64,000 bases of DNA from Phycisphaeraceae bacterium. GTDB taxonomy: Bacteria; Planctomycetota; Phycisphaerae; Phycisphaerales; UBA1924. Made by a program: the position numbers and the translations under genes. Shown here piece by piece: positions 8,582 through 16,812 of the stretch. Position 1 is the stretch's first letter; each line of letters opens with the position of its first letter. A model generated the notes under the pieces. It was given only the letters and a program-made list of their open reading frames with translations. It searched no databases and was not told where the DNA came from. The stretch is taken from contig JACKHB010000005.1 in the NCBI GenBank assembly GCA_020639195.1, positions 1 to 64,000 on the forward strand, in the 5' to 3' direction.

Positions 8582-10276
8582 GTGCGCGGCAGGGGCATGG
8601 AGGCCAGCGCGGTGGAGCAACTCCGTCGGCTCATCGCCCGGATCGGGACCCAGTTGGGTCGTCTCACACCAACCCAGAAGCTGCTGATTGGTTCGCTGGC
8701 GGTGATCGTCGCGATGGCGATGTTCATCGTCGCGCAGTACGCGGGCGGCGCCTCGATGGAGGAACTGCTGGCCGCCGACCCAAATCGCGACCAGGTTCGC
8801 GTTCTTCAGGCCAGCGGCATCCCCGCCGAGCTGCGCGATGGGCGCGTGTATGTCTCGCCGGGCAACCGGAGCATCGCCCTGGCCACCCTGGCCGAGTCGG
8901 GCGCGCTGCCAGACGACACCGCGGTGCTGTTTGGGAATCTCGTCGACAAGCAGAAATGGACAAATTCGAGAGAGCAGAACGAGCAGCTGTTCACGATCGC
9001 GCTGCAGAACGAGCTCGCGAGGGTGATCTCGGACTTCAAGGGCGTCCGGTCGGCGACGGTGATTCTGGATGTTCCCCGGGCGACTGGGATCGGGCTCGCG
9101 GTTCGGGAGCCGACCGCGTCGGCGACGATCTTCTGCGAGGGAACGGGCTCGCTGTCGCAGCACACGGTCGACGCGGTCGCCAACCTGATCGCCGGCGCGC
9201 GTGCGGGGCTCGACGTGCGCAACGTGCGGATCATCGACGGCACCAATGGCCGACAGTTCTCGTCGTCGGGCGAGGGCGAGCTTGGCGCTTCGAACTACCT
9301 GGAGCACTCGGCGGCGGTGGAGCAGTTGACCCGGGCCAAGCTTCTCACGCTCCTGGGCCATATCCCTGGGGTGATTGTCGCCGTGACGGCCCAGGTGGAC
9401 ATCGCACGCGAGGACGTGGAGCGCCGCCAGTTCTCCACGGCCGAGGAGGGTGGAACTGTCAGCCTGCTGGGGCACGAGAGCGTCAAGTCCAACTCTCAGT
9501 CGACCGCGACGGGCGCGGGAGAGCCGGGACTGCGCTCGAACGTGGGGGCGGATGTCAATCGGGGCGGCGGGACGGGCACGTCGTCGGAGGAGAGCCTGAC
9601 CGAGACCACGATGGAGAATCACGTGGGCGAGACGCTCACGAGACGGACCGATCCCAAGGGCATGCCGACGCGACTGGTCGCGTCGATCAATGTGCCCAAG
9701 GACTATGTGGCGGCCGTCGCGGGCGAGCAGTCATCGGCGGATGAGAGGCCGACGGAGGACCAGATCAAGTTGGCCTGGGATGAGATCAAGCGCGACATCG
9801 AGTCACAGGTGTCGCCACATCTGCGCACCGAGCAGGGTCCGGGAGAGGTGGCCGTCGCGCTCATTCCTGTCTCTGCGCCCGCGGCGGCCGGAGAGGCGCA
9901 GCGAGCGGGGCTGTTTGGTGGCGTGGCGGGCGCCGGCGGCGGCCTGCTGGGCAACGGCGGGGGGCTGATGGACACGGTTGTCGTGGCGGTGCTGGCCGTG
10001 GTGTCGCTGGGGCTGATGGTCATGATGGTGCGCAAGGCGGGCAGGCAGTCGCGGATGCCTTCGGCGGAGGCGCTCGCGGGGTTGCCGCCTCCTGTGGAAA
10101 TGCCCAAGGACATGATCGGTGACGTTGGTGAGGGCGAGGACGCGATGCCCGGTCTGGTGGTGGGCGAGAGTGAGGTCGAACGATCGATGATGCTCGACCA
10201 GGTTCGTGACTTGGCGAGCAGCAACCCGCAGGCGACGGCCTCGTTGCTGGGCCGCTGGATCGCGCCGGAGGTGTAG
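8582..10276 (+). CDS. fliF: Flagellar MS-ring protein FliF
   Basis: The 564-residue product builds the MS ring in the inner membrane and is the base for export gate and C-ring assembly. The N-terminal transmembrane helix (LLIGSLAVIVAMAMFIVAQYA, about 38-58) is followed by the YscJ-like ring-building motifs, and a second transmembrane helix lies near 465-487 (VVAVLAVVSLGLMVMMV). The C-terminal FliG-binding tail ends DLASSNPQATASLLGRWI. GTG at 8582 is used; ATG at 8597 is possible. Length is normal for FliF. It overlaps nothing but is 2 bases from fliG. Confidence 0.97.
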   Translation: MRGRGMEASAVEQLRRLIARIGTQLGRLTPTQKLLIGSLAVIVAMAMFIVAQYAGGASMEELLAADPNRDQVRVLQASGIPAELRDGRVYVSPGNRSIALATLAESGALPDDTAVLFGNLVDKQKWTNSREQNEQLFTIALQNELARVISDFKGVRSATVILDVPRATGIGLAVREPTASATIFCEGTGSLSQHTVDAVANLIAGARAGLDVRNVRIIDGTNGRQFSSSGEGELGASNYLEHSAAVEQLTRAKLLTLLGHIPGVIVAVTAQVDIAREDVERRQFSTAEEGGTVSLLGHESVKSNSQSTATGAGEPGLRSNVGADVNRGGGTGTSSEESLTETTMENHVGETLTRRTDPKGMPTRLVASINVPKDYVAAVAGEQSSADERPTEDQIKLAWDEIKRDIESQVSPHLRTEQGPGEVAVALIPVSAPAAAGEAQRAGLFGGVAGAGGGLLGNGGGLMDTVVVAVLAVVSLGLMVMMVRKAGRQSRMPSAEALAGLPPPVEMPKDMIGDVGEGEDAMPGLVVGESEVERSMMLDQVRDLASSNPQATASLLGRWIAPEV

Positions 10277-10278
10277 CG

Positions 10279-11325
10279 ATGCCCGCGGTGCGTGACAGTT
10301 CCAGAGGGCTCCCGGCGACGGCCGCGGAACTGCCGCCGATCAAGAAGGCGGCCATCCTGTTGCTGGCCATCGGGCCGGGCGCTTCGGGAGAGCTGCTCAA
10401 GCACGTCGGGCAGGAGCACGTCGAAGAGGTGATGCGCGAGCTCGCCTCGCTGGGCCGGATTCCCGATGAGTTGCAGGCTGAGGTCGTTGAGGAGTTCTAT
10501 CACCTGTCGCTGGCGTATCGATTCGCGAACGAGGGCAACCTCGGCTACGCACGCGAGGTGCTGCTCCAGTCGCTGGATCCGAAGCTCGCTGAGAGGATCC
10601 TGGGCCAGATCCAGACGCAGGTGCAGAAGACGCCGTTCAGCTTTCTGCAAAAGGCAGAGAGCGAGAACGTGCTGACGTTCATCCAGGATGAGCATCCGCA
10701 GACGATCGCGCTGATCGTGTGCCACCTGCCGCACCACAAGGCCGCCGAGATCCTCTCGGGTCTGCCGATGCAGAAGCAGGTGGAGGTGATCAAGCGGATC
10801 GCGAACATGGAGCAGACGAATCCGGAAGTGATCCGAGAGGTGGAAGAGGGTCTGGAGAGCCGGCTGGCAAACATGCTGAGCCAGTCGATGGAGAAGGCGG
10901 GCGGCGTGGAGAAGGTCGCCGAGATTCTGAATCTGGCCGATCGCGCGACCGAGAAGACCATCATGGAAGGGCTGGAGGCGGAGGATCCCGACCTCGTCGA
11001 GCAGATCCGCCGGCTCATGTTTGTGTTCGAGGACATCAATCTCGTGAACGACAAGGGCATCCAGTCCGTGCTCAAAGAAGTCGACAACGACGAGCTGGCA
11101 TTGGCGCTCAAGACCGCGAGCGACACGCTGCGGGAGAAGGTGTTCAAGAACATGTCGAGTCGCGCGGCGGAGCTCATCAAGGAAGACATGGAGTACATGG
11201 GCCCCGTGCGGGTGAGCGACGTGGAGGCGGCGCAGCAGCGCATCGTGGACGTCGTGCGCCGACTCGAGGAGGCCGGAGAGTTGTTCATCGAGGGTCGGGG
11301 CGGCGGCGAAGAGCTCGTGTCCTAA
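10279..11325 (+). CDS. fliG: Flagellar motor switch protein FliG
   Basis: The 348-residue FliG is the C-ring subunit that contacts FliF with its N-domain and the MotA stator with its C-domain. Visible hallmarks are PIKKAAILLLAIG near the N-terminus, the EHPQTIALI motif of the middle domain (about residue 138) and the charged C-terminal torque helix near KTASDTLREKVFKNMSSRAA. The ATG at 10279 is 2 bases after the fliF stop. With fliN it is the only C-ring gene in the window, since fliM is absent. Confidence 0.97.
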   Translation: MPAVRDSSRGLPATAAELPPIKKAAILLLAIGPGASGELLKHVGQEHVEEVMRELASLGRIPDELQAEVVEEFYHLSLAYRFANEGNLGYAREVLLQSLDPKLAERILGQIQTQVQKTPFSFLQKAESENVLTFIQDEHPQTIALIVCHLPHHKAAEILSGLPMQKQVEVIKRIANMEQTNPEVIREVEEGLESRLANMLSQSMEKAGGVEKVAEILNLADRATEKTIMEGLEAEDPDLVEQIRRLMFVFEDINLVNDKGIQSVLKEVDNDELALALKTASDTLREKVFKNMSSRAAELIKEDMEYMGPVRVSDVEAAQQRIVDVVRRLEEAGELFIEGRGGGEELVS

Positions 11326-11337
11326 CCGGAGTCCGTG

Positions 11338-12063
11338 ATGGCGCTGATCCGCCAGGCCGATGCTTCGACCATTGCGCGAGATGCGATTGCGCTTGATCTG
11401 GGCGATCTTGCGCGCCAGGGCGACGCTGTGATCCGGGCCGCGAGGGAAGAAGCCGATCGGATTCTGAAAGAGGCCGGGAGAGAGCGAGATCGACGTATCG
11501 CCGATGCCGCGAAGATCGGCGACGCGAGGGGGTATCAAGAAGGGCTCGTGCGCGGTGAGTCTGAGGGGCGAGACAAGGGGGAGTCGGCAGCGCGGGAGGC
11601 TCACGCGGAAGCGCTCTCGCGGCTGGAGGCGTCGTGGTCCAGCGCCCTGGAGCGATTCGAGGGAATCCGAGAGGCAATCCTGATTGATGCGAGGCGCAAT
11701 GTCGTCGGGCTCGCGCTCGCCATCGCTTCAAGGGTCGTAAAGCGAGTTATCAGGGCCGAGCCGACGCTCATCGCGGAGCAGATCGATGCCGCGCTGGAAC
11801 TCGTGACCAGGCCGTCGCGTCTTGTGATCCGGGTGCACTCTGACGACGTGGGATTGGCGCGAGCGTGTCTGCCCCGGTGCCTGGAACGCGCCTCTGGCAG
11901 TCATCACGCGGAGATCGTCGGCGACGGATCGATGGACCGGGGTTCGGTCGTGGTGCGGACCGAATCGGGTGGTGAGATCGATCTCTCGCTGGAGACTCAG
12001 CTCGACCGCATCGCCAAGGCGATCGTTCCCGGTCTGGCCCTGTCGTCCCAGGAGGCCGCATGA
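11338..12063 (+). CDS. fliH: Flagellar export ATPase regulator FliH
   Basis: The 241-residue protein holds the FliI ATPase in the export apparatus and resembles a peripheral stalk. It has a long charged coiled coil (about 25-110, with AAREEADRILKEAGRERDR) and a C-terminal FliH/YscL domain including NVVGLALAIASRVVKRVI and the VRTESGGEIDLSLETQLDRI ending. ATG at 11338 has GGAG six bases upstream; the GTG directly before it is also in frame. The stop overlaps fliI (ATGA). Confidence 0.9.
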   Translation: MALIRQADASTIARDAIALDLGDLARQGDAVIRAAREEADRILKEAGRERDRRIADAAKIGDARGYQEGLVRGESEGRDKGESAAREAHAEALSRLEASWSSALERFEGIREAILIDARRNVVGLALAIASRVVKRVIRAEPTLIAEQIDAALELVTRPSRLVIRVHSDDVGLARACLPRCLERASGSHHAEIVGDGSMDRGSVVVRTESGGEIDLSLETQLDRIAKAIVPGLALSSQEAA

Positions 12064-13427
12064 GCGGTCTCGGTCAGCTCATCGAACTGCTTGACCAGGT
12101 GGAGCCCGCCGGACTGACCGGGCGGGTCGTAGGGGTGCAGGGTCTTGGTGTGCTGGTGGAGGACTTGGGCGCGCCGGTCGGCGCGCTGGTGGCGATCGGG
12201 GCTGACTCTCGCAGCAGTACGTTCGGGGAGGTGGTTGGGTTCTCTCGAGATCGCGCGATCGTCATGTGCCTGGGGCAACTCTCTGGCATCCGACCCAGAG
12301 ACCCCGTCCGCTGCGTGGAATCTTGTCCGACTGCGCTGGTCGGGGACATCCTGCTCGGGCGGGTCATCGATGGCGTGGGACGGCCTCTGGACGACGGGCC
12401 GCCCATCCTCGATGGAGAGCGGCGTGCGCTGGATCCGCCCCCGGTGCCGCCCATGCGTCGAAGGGAGATCAGTCGCGCCCTGGGCACGGGCGTGCGAGCC
12501 GTGGATGCCATGGCGACGCTCGGGCGCGGCCAGCGCATGGGGATCTTCGCCGGCCCCGGGGTCGGCAAGAGCACGCTGCTGGGAACGATCGCCTGTTCTG
12601 CCGAGGCCGACGCCACCGTGATCGCCCTGATCGGCGAGCGAGGCCGGGAGGTCCGGGACTTCGTCGAGCGCACGCTGGGGCAAGACGGACTTCGAAGATC
12701 CGTCGTGATCGCGGCGACGGGGGACGAATCGCCTGTGATGCGGATCCGCGCGGCGAAGCTCGCGTGCGCCGCGGCCGAGTGTTTCCGCGACCAAGGGCGG
12801 GACGCGCTGCTCATCATGGACTCGGTCACTCGCTTTGCCCACGCGCAGCGGCAGGTCGGTTTGTCGGCCGGCGAGCCTCCGGCGACCAAGGGCTACACGC
12901 CCAGCGTCTTTGCGTCGATGGCGGCTCTGCTGGAGCGGGCGGGGGCCGTCGATGTGGCCGACTCTGGGTCATGCGGCGGCTCCATTACCGGGCTCTACAC
13001 GATCCTCGTCGAGGGCGATGACATGACCGAGCCCATCGCCGACGCGGCTCGCGGCATTCTGGACGGACACCTGATCCTGTCTCGCAAGCTCGCGCAACGC
13101 TCTCATTACCCGGCGATTGACGTGCTCGACTCGATCAGCCGAGTCGCGGCTGACGTCTGCGACGCCGAGCATCTCGCGGCGGCGGCGACGTTCTCAAGGC
13201 TGCTCGCCAAGCATCGTGACATCGAAGAACTCGTGCGGATCGGGGCATACGCCGCGGGCAGCGATCCCGAGGCTGACGTCGCGATCGAGATGCATCGCGA
13301 GATCGAGGCGGTGCTCCGTCAAGGGAGGGGAGAGCAATCGACGATCGAGTTCGCGAGGTCGATGCTCGTGGCAACCGCAGCGAGGGCAAACGCGGCCATG
13401 TCCAAACGAGTCGAGAGCGGGGCATAG
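12060..13427 (+). CDS. fliI: Flagellum-specific ATPase FliI
   Basis: The 455-residue F1-beta-like ATPase energises export of flagellar subunits together with FliH and FliJ. The Walker A motif is GPGVGKST (165-172), Walker B is ALLIMDSVTR and the family segment GEPPATKGYTPSVFA follows. The N-terminal domain carries GRVVGVQGLGVLVE. Length matches the family. It overlaps fliH by 4 bases and is 3 bases from fliJ. Confidence 0.97.
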   Translation: MSGLGQLIELLDQVEPAGLTGRVVGVQGLGVLVEDLGAPVGALVAIGADSRSSTFGEVVGFSRDRAIVMCLGQLSGIRPRDPVRCVESCPTALVGDILLGRVIDGVGRPLDDGPPILDGERRALDPPPVPPMRRREISRALGTGVRAVDAMATLGRGQRMGIFAGPGVGKSTLLGTIACSAEADATVIALIGERGREVRDFVERTLGQDGLRRSVVIAATGDESPVMRIRAAKLACAAAECFRDQGRDALLIMDSVTRFAHAQRQVGLSAGEPPATKGYTPSVFASMAALLERAGAVDVADSGSCGGSITGLYTILVEGDDMTEPIADAARGILDGHLILSRKLAQRSHYPAIDVLDSISRVAADVCDAEHLAAAATFSRLLAKHRDIEELVRIGAYAAGSDPEADVAIEMHREIEAVLRQGRGEQSTIEFARSMLVATAARANAAMSKRVESGA

Positions 13428-13430
13428 TGG

Positions 13431-13925
13431 ATGGCGAGGTTCATCTTTGATCTTGAAGTGGTGCTTCGCGTCCGACGGCTAGAAGAGCGCCAGAGGCAGC
13501 GCGACGTTGCCGTCTTGGAGCGGGAGCGCGTCCGACTCGTGGAACTGGCCGAGCGACTCGATCGAGCGATCTTGGAAGAGCGTCGGCTCGTGATGTCGTC
13601 GGCCACCGCCTCTCTTGCCGCTGCCGGCGCCGCGAGGCTCGATGTCCGGGCGATTCGGCAGCAGGCGTCCGCGACGGTCGTCCTCAGGCAGCGCGTGCGC
13701 CGGCTCGCCGTCGAGACGGCCGGAGTTGAAGCGAGGTTGGCCCAAGCCCGGCGAGCGTTGGCCGATGCGGCGGCTCAGCGACGGGCTGTCGAGATCCTGC
13801 GGGAGACTCGCTTTGAGGAGTGGCGTCGTGAGCGGTCACGGGCCGAGGTGAGGGAATCCGATGACGGAGTCATGGCGCGGCTTGGATCTCACGGCATCGG
13901 TTCGAAGGAGGGGCAGGACACATGA
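13431..13925 (+). CDS. fliJ: FliJ-like flagellar export chaperone
   Basis: The 164-residue product is almost entirely an Arg/Glu/Leu-rich antiparallel coiled coil (FIFDLEVVLRVRRLEERQRQ at the start). Position directly after fliI and the coiled-coil form match FliJ, the gamma-subunit-like stalk that activates FliI and the FlhA gate. Sequence is poorly conserved in this family, so the name rests on architecture and context. The stop overlaps the next gene's ATG (13922-13925). Confidence 0.8.
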   Translation: MARFIFDLEVVLRVRRLEERQRQRDVAVLERERVRLVELAERLDRAILEERRLVMSSATASLAAAGAARLDVRAIRQQASATVVLRQRVRRLAVETAGVEARLAQARRALADAAAQRRAVEILRETRFEEWRRERSRAEVRESDDGVMARLGSHGIGSKEGQDT

Positions 13926-14686
13926 GGAGACTCTGGACCATTCTCTCGATCGCGGCGGTGGCCAATCTCCTCGCGCTGGCGGCGTTCGTGGGATGGCTCG
14001 TAGGCACCCAGCGGCTGAACGTCGACCGCGTTCGCGAGATCCGGCTCATGCTCACCGAGTCGCTGCCCGCGCAAGCGCAGCGAGAGCAGTCAGAGCGGGA
14101 GGCAGCGGAGTGGGCGGCGGAGCCTGCCGCGCCACCGGTGGAGGGCATGGCACGAAGCTCAGAGGACCTCGTCGAGGCTCGCCGAGACTTGTCGGAGGTG
14201 GATCGGCAGCGGCTCGAACGCCTTCGGCGAGAGGTTCAGGACCTGCAAAGAGAATTGTCGCGCCGCGAAGCAACGCTTCAGGAGCAGCGGCAGGAGTTCG
14301 AGTTGCGGGCCGAGGCATTTCGCGAGGAGCGCGCGCGAGTGCAGGCGGTTGACGGATCGGCACAGTTCAAGAAGAGCGTTCGCCTGCTGGAGGGTCTTGT
14401 GCCCGCCCGGGGCGCCGCCGTGCTCAGGGCCTTGATGTCGGGGTCAGAGGACCCGCTTGGTGAGGGGGATGACGCAGGCGATGGCGCAGAAAACGTGGCG
14501 CAACAAGATCCTCACAAGATGGTCACGGGCAAGGACCGCGCCGTGTCGTACCTGAACGCGATGCAGGAGCGACCTCGATTGAAGGTCATCAGCGAACTGG
14601 CGAAGGACGAGCCTGAGTTGGCCGCGGAATTGCTGGAGCGTCTCCGGACCCGTGGCCTCGCGGCCCTGGGAGATCAGGGGTCGTGA
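13922..14686 (+). CDS. MotE-like membrane-anchored coiled-coil protein
   Basis: The 254-residue protein has an N-terminal transmembrane helix (ILSIAAVANLLALAAFVGWL, about 7-26). A long coiled coil follows at about 75-140 (RRDLSEVDRQRLERLRREVQ), and a C-terminal MgtE-N-like helical module spans about 200-250 (YLNAMQERPRLKVISELAKD). That order is the one seen in MotE, the periplasmic chaperone of the MotC stator brace, and in related flagellar FlaA/YlxF-type proteins encoded after fliJ. The function is inferred from that similarity. It lies between fliJ and fliK. Confidence 0.65.
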   Translation: MRRLWTILSIAAVANLLALAAFVGWLVGTQRLNVDRVREIRLMLTESLPAQAQREQSEREAAEWAAEPAAPPVEGMARSSEDLVEARRDLSEVDRQRLERLRREVQDLQRELSRREATLQEQRQEFELRAEAFREERARVQAVDGSAQFKKSVRLLEGLVPARGAAVLRALMSGSEDPLGEGDDAGDGAENVAQQDPHKMVTGKDRAVSYLNAMQERPRLKVISELAKDEPELAAELLERLRTRGLAALGDQGS

Positions 14687-14689
14687 CGC

Positions 14690-15826
14690 GTGCCATCTCT
14701 CGCCACCGAACATGTTGAGAGCGTCCCGTCTGCGGGCGCGCGGCGTCCCATTGCCGACGGTTCCACGCGTGCGGTCGTGGCAGCGGCGTTTGCGAGTTTC
14801 GAAGATGCCAGAGCGGGCGTCGCGCTGCGGAGGGCCTCCCTCATCGGGAGCGAGGACGCCGCCTTTCGCGACGTCGAGGTCCGGCCCGATTCGACGCCCG
14901 ACAGTTCGCTCATCCCCGAGAACGGCGGCGTGGTGGTGGAGCCTGCCGTTGAGCGGGCCTCACGAACCGTCCCGGCCCATCGCGTGGAAGCGCCCACAAC
15001 CGGTGGCGTGCGGCAGCACGGGCACGCGGCCCCGCGCGCGCCTCAAGATGGTCCTTCCGTGACGGCCCCGGCCCGAGAGGCCATGCCGCGGGATTCTGAC
15101 TCTGCTGGCTCGCATCGGCAGGCAGCGAGCCGGAACGAGTCCGATTCCCCACGAACCACGTTGACACGTACCCCACCGCCGGAGTTGAGAGCCTCTGCGG
15201 GCACGCCGGCTCCCGTCCGCGCGGAACCGCGCGGCGCGGCCTCCGGAACTACTGGGCGAATGGTCACGCAGGCAGCGCAGGCCGTGCGCAGCACCACGAG
15301 CCAGACGCGTGCGCCCGCGCAGAAGCCAGCCTCACCGGATCGTTCGCAGCCACGCCGCGCCGAAGAGCCTCCGCACGCTCAGTTCGAGCGCGGCCTGCAC
15401 GCGGCGCTCCGATCGCGCGATGGCAGGGTGTCTCTGAGGCTCTCTCCGGCGGCTCTTGGCGTGGTGCACGTGGCGTTGCGCGTCCAGGCCGACCGCGTGA
15501 GCGCGACGCTTCGGGCGGCATCGAACGAGGCACGAGGATTGCTGGAGAGTTCGCTGGATCACCTTCGGGCCGCGCTGGAGGCGCGGGGATTGAACGTGGA
15601 GCGCCTCGACGTCGGAGTTGACGGCGGCGCTGGGGAGCGGGAGGCTTCGGACCGGGGTGCGGAGGATCGCCCCGAGACGACCGGCGGAGCCGGACCGACC
15701 GTGCGGAGCGCGGACGGGGCGTCGGACGCGATGGAACTCGCGCCCGATGCGTGGACTCGGCTGGGCGAGGCGTACGCGGAGCTGCGCCTTGTCGGTGGAT
15801 CGCTGCGCGTGGACGCGCTGGCATAG
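14690..15826 (+). CDS. fliK: Flagellar hook-length control protein FliK
   Basis: The 378-residue protein has a long disordered Pro/Ala/Arg/Ser-rich N-terminal part (1-235). Its folded C-terminal domain of about 80 residues has the FliK core (GRVSLRLSPAALGVVHVALR, then LESSLDHLRAALEARGLNVE). FliK acts as the secreted ruler that stops hook growth and switches export specificity through FlhB. The start is GTG at 14690. The disordered region is typically variable. Neighbours motE-like and flgD fit. Confidence 0.88.
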   Translation: MPSLATEHVESVPSAGARRPIADGSTRAVVAAAFASFEDARAGVALRRASLIGSEDAAFRDVEVRPDSTPDSSLIPENGGVVVEPAVERASRTVPAHRVEAPTTGGVRQHGHAAPRAPQDGPSVTAPAREAMPRDSDSAGSHRQAASRNESDSPRTTLTRTPPPELRASAGTPAPVRAEPRGAASGTTGRMVTQAAQAVRSTTSQTRAPAQKPASPDRSQPRRAEEPPHAQFERGLHAALRSRDGRVSLRLSPAALGVVHVALRVQADRVSATLRAASNEARGLLESSLDHLRAALEARGLNVERLDVGVDGGAGEREASDRGAEDRPETTGGAGPTVRSADGASDAMELAPDAWTRLGEAYAELRLVGGSLRVDALA

Positions 15827-15893
15827 CACGAGGGCAGGGAGGCCCGCCATCCGGCGCCGCACCGGTGTGCTCCTGTGCGCGCGGAGGTGACGC

Positions 15894-16313
15894 ATGAGCG
15901 CAATCGGCGCGGTCGCGGCGGACGCGTCGCGGCCCGGGGGGTTCGCGTCGCTCTCGAGCGATGAATTCCTCAGGATCATCTTCCAGGAACTCGGCCGACA
16001 AGATCCGCTCAAGCCCAACGACACGGGCGCTCTGCTGCAGCAACTCGCGGACATCCGCTCCATCGAGTCGGACGTGCAGCTCGGAGCACAGCTCGAGGCG
16101 TTGGGCCGAAACAGCGAGTTCGCAACGAGCGCCGGCCTCATTGGGCATGCAATCAGCGGCGTCACCGAGGATGCGGAGCGCGCTGCGGGCATCGTCGTTT
16201 CGGTGGTTCGTCGCGACGAGGGCGCGGTTCTGACGATCGATACGGGCCAACGAATCCCCATGGCCCAGGTGGACGAGATCGTTCGCCTCGACGGCGGGGA
16301 GAACGAATCATGA
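15894..16313 (+). CDS. flgD: Hook assembly scaffold FlgD (short form)
   Basis: The 139-residue FlgD caps the growing hook. The conserved N-terminal block is clear (LSSDEFLRIIFQELGRQDPL, then LADIRSIESDVQL). It has only a small C-terminal part with the RIPMAQVDEIVRL ending, so it lacks the Ig/tudor insert of enterobacterial FlgD. Short forms of this kind are known in other phyla. The start is strongly supported by GGAGGTGA three bases before ATG. The stop overlaps the next gene (ATGA). Confidence 0.93.
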   Translation: MSAIGAVAADASRPGGFASLSSDEFLRIIFQELGRQDPLKPNDTGALLQQLADIRSIESDVQLGAQLEALGRNSEFATSAGLIGHAISGVTEDAERAAGIVVSVVRRDEGAVLTIDTGQRIPMAQVDEIVRLDGGENES

Positions 16314-16744
16314 ACCCAACTGGGGCCTCGAACCCGCTCCTGCCGCTCTCTCCCAGGATCGAGCCGGTGGACCGTGGCCTCCCAGCGCTGCAGCCGGGCG
16401 GATTCTCGCACGTGCTCGAGTTGGCGAGATCCGGGGGGGCGAGTACCGGGCGAGCGGTGCGGGCCGCGCCGGGCTTGGTTGTCGACTTGACCGACGAGCA
16501 GTGGGGGCGTCTGGCGGAGGCGGCGGATCGAGCAGAGGCCGCCGGAGCCCGTCGGGCGCTTGTGTCGATCGACGGCCAACTGCTCAGGCTGGACGTCGCG
16601 AAGCGCGAGGTTACAGAGCGAGTGGAGGCGCTCCACGCGGACGTGGTCGCGGGGATCGACGCGTTCGTGACCGCCGACTCTCCCGGCGAGAGCCCGTCGA
16701 TTGGCGACAGCGCTGTTGCTTTGCTGCGGGCGCTCGCCGGCTAG
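16310..16744 (+). CDS. TIGR02530-type flagellar operon protein
   Basis: The 144-residue product has a conserved middle stretch (LTDEQWGRLAEAADRAEAAG, then ARRALVSIDGQLLRLDV) that matches the small flagellar-operon protein family found between flgD and flgE in many bacteria. The biochemical role of that family is not settled. Here it sits in exactly that position, overlapping flgD by 4 bases and 68 bases before flgE. Confidence 0.8.
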   Translation: MNPTGASNPLLPLSPRIEPVDRGLPALQPGGFSHVLELARSGGASTGRAVRAAPGLVVDLTDEQWGRLAEAADRAEAAGARRALVSIDGQLLRLDVAKREVTERVEALHADVVAGIDAFVTADSPGESPSIGDSAVALLRALAG

Positions 16745-16812
16745 CAACCCCAACTTCGGGCTCGGACCGGCCATCACTGTTTGTCTCAACGGCCCAAGAG
16801 AGGACTCATCGC

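Noticed and set aside
9703..11604. 633-residue minus-strand frame across fliF-fliG-fliH
   Set aside because: His/Leu/Arg-rich antisense shadow of three well-identified flagellar genes.
16501..16812. In-frame upstream extension of flgE
   Set aside because: The sequence is not FlgE-like and overlaps the TIGR02530-type gene; ATG 16813 has a ribosome-binding site and the family N-terminus.
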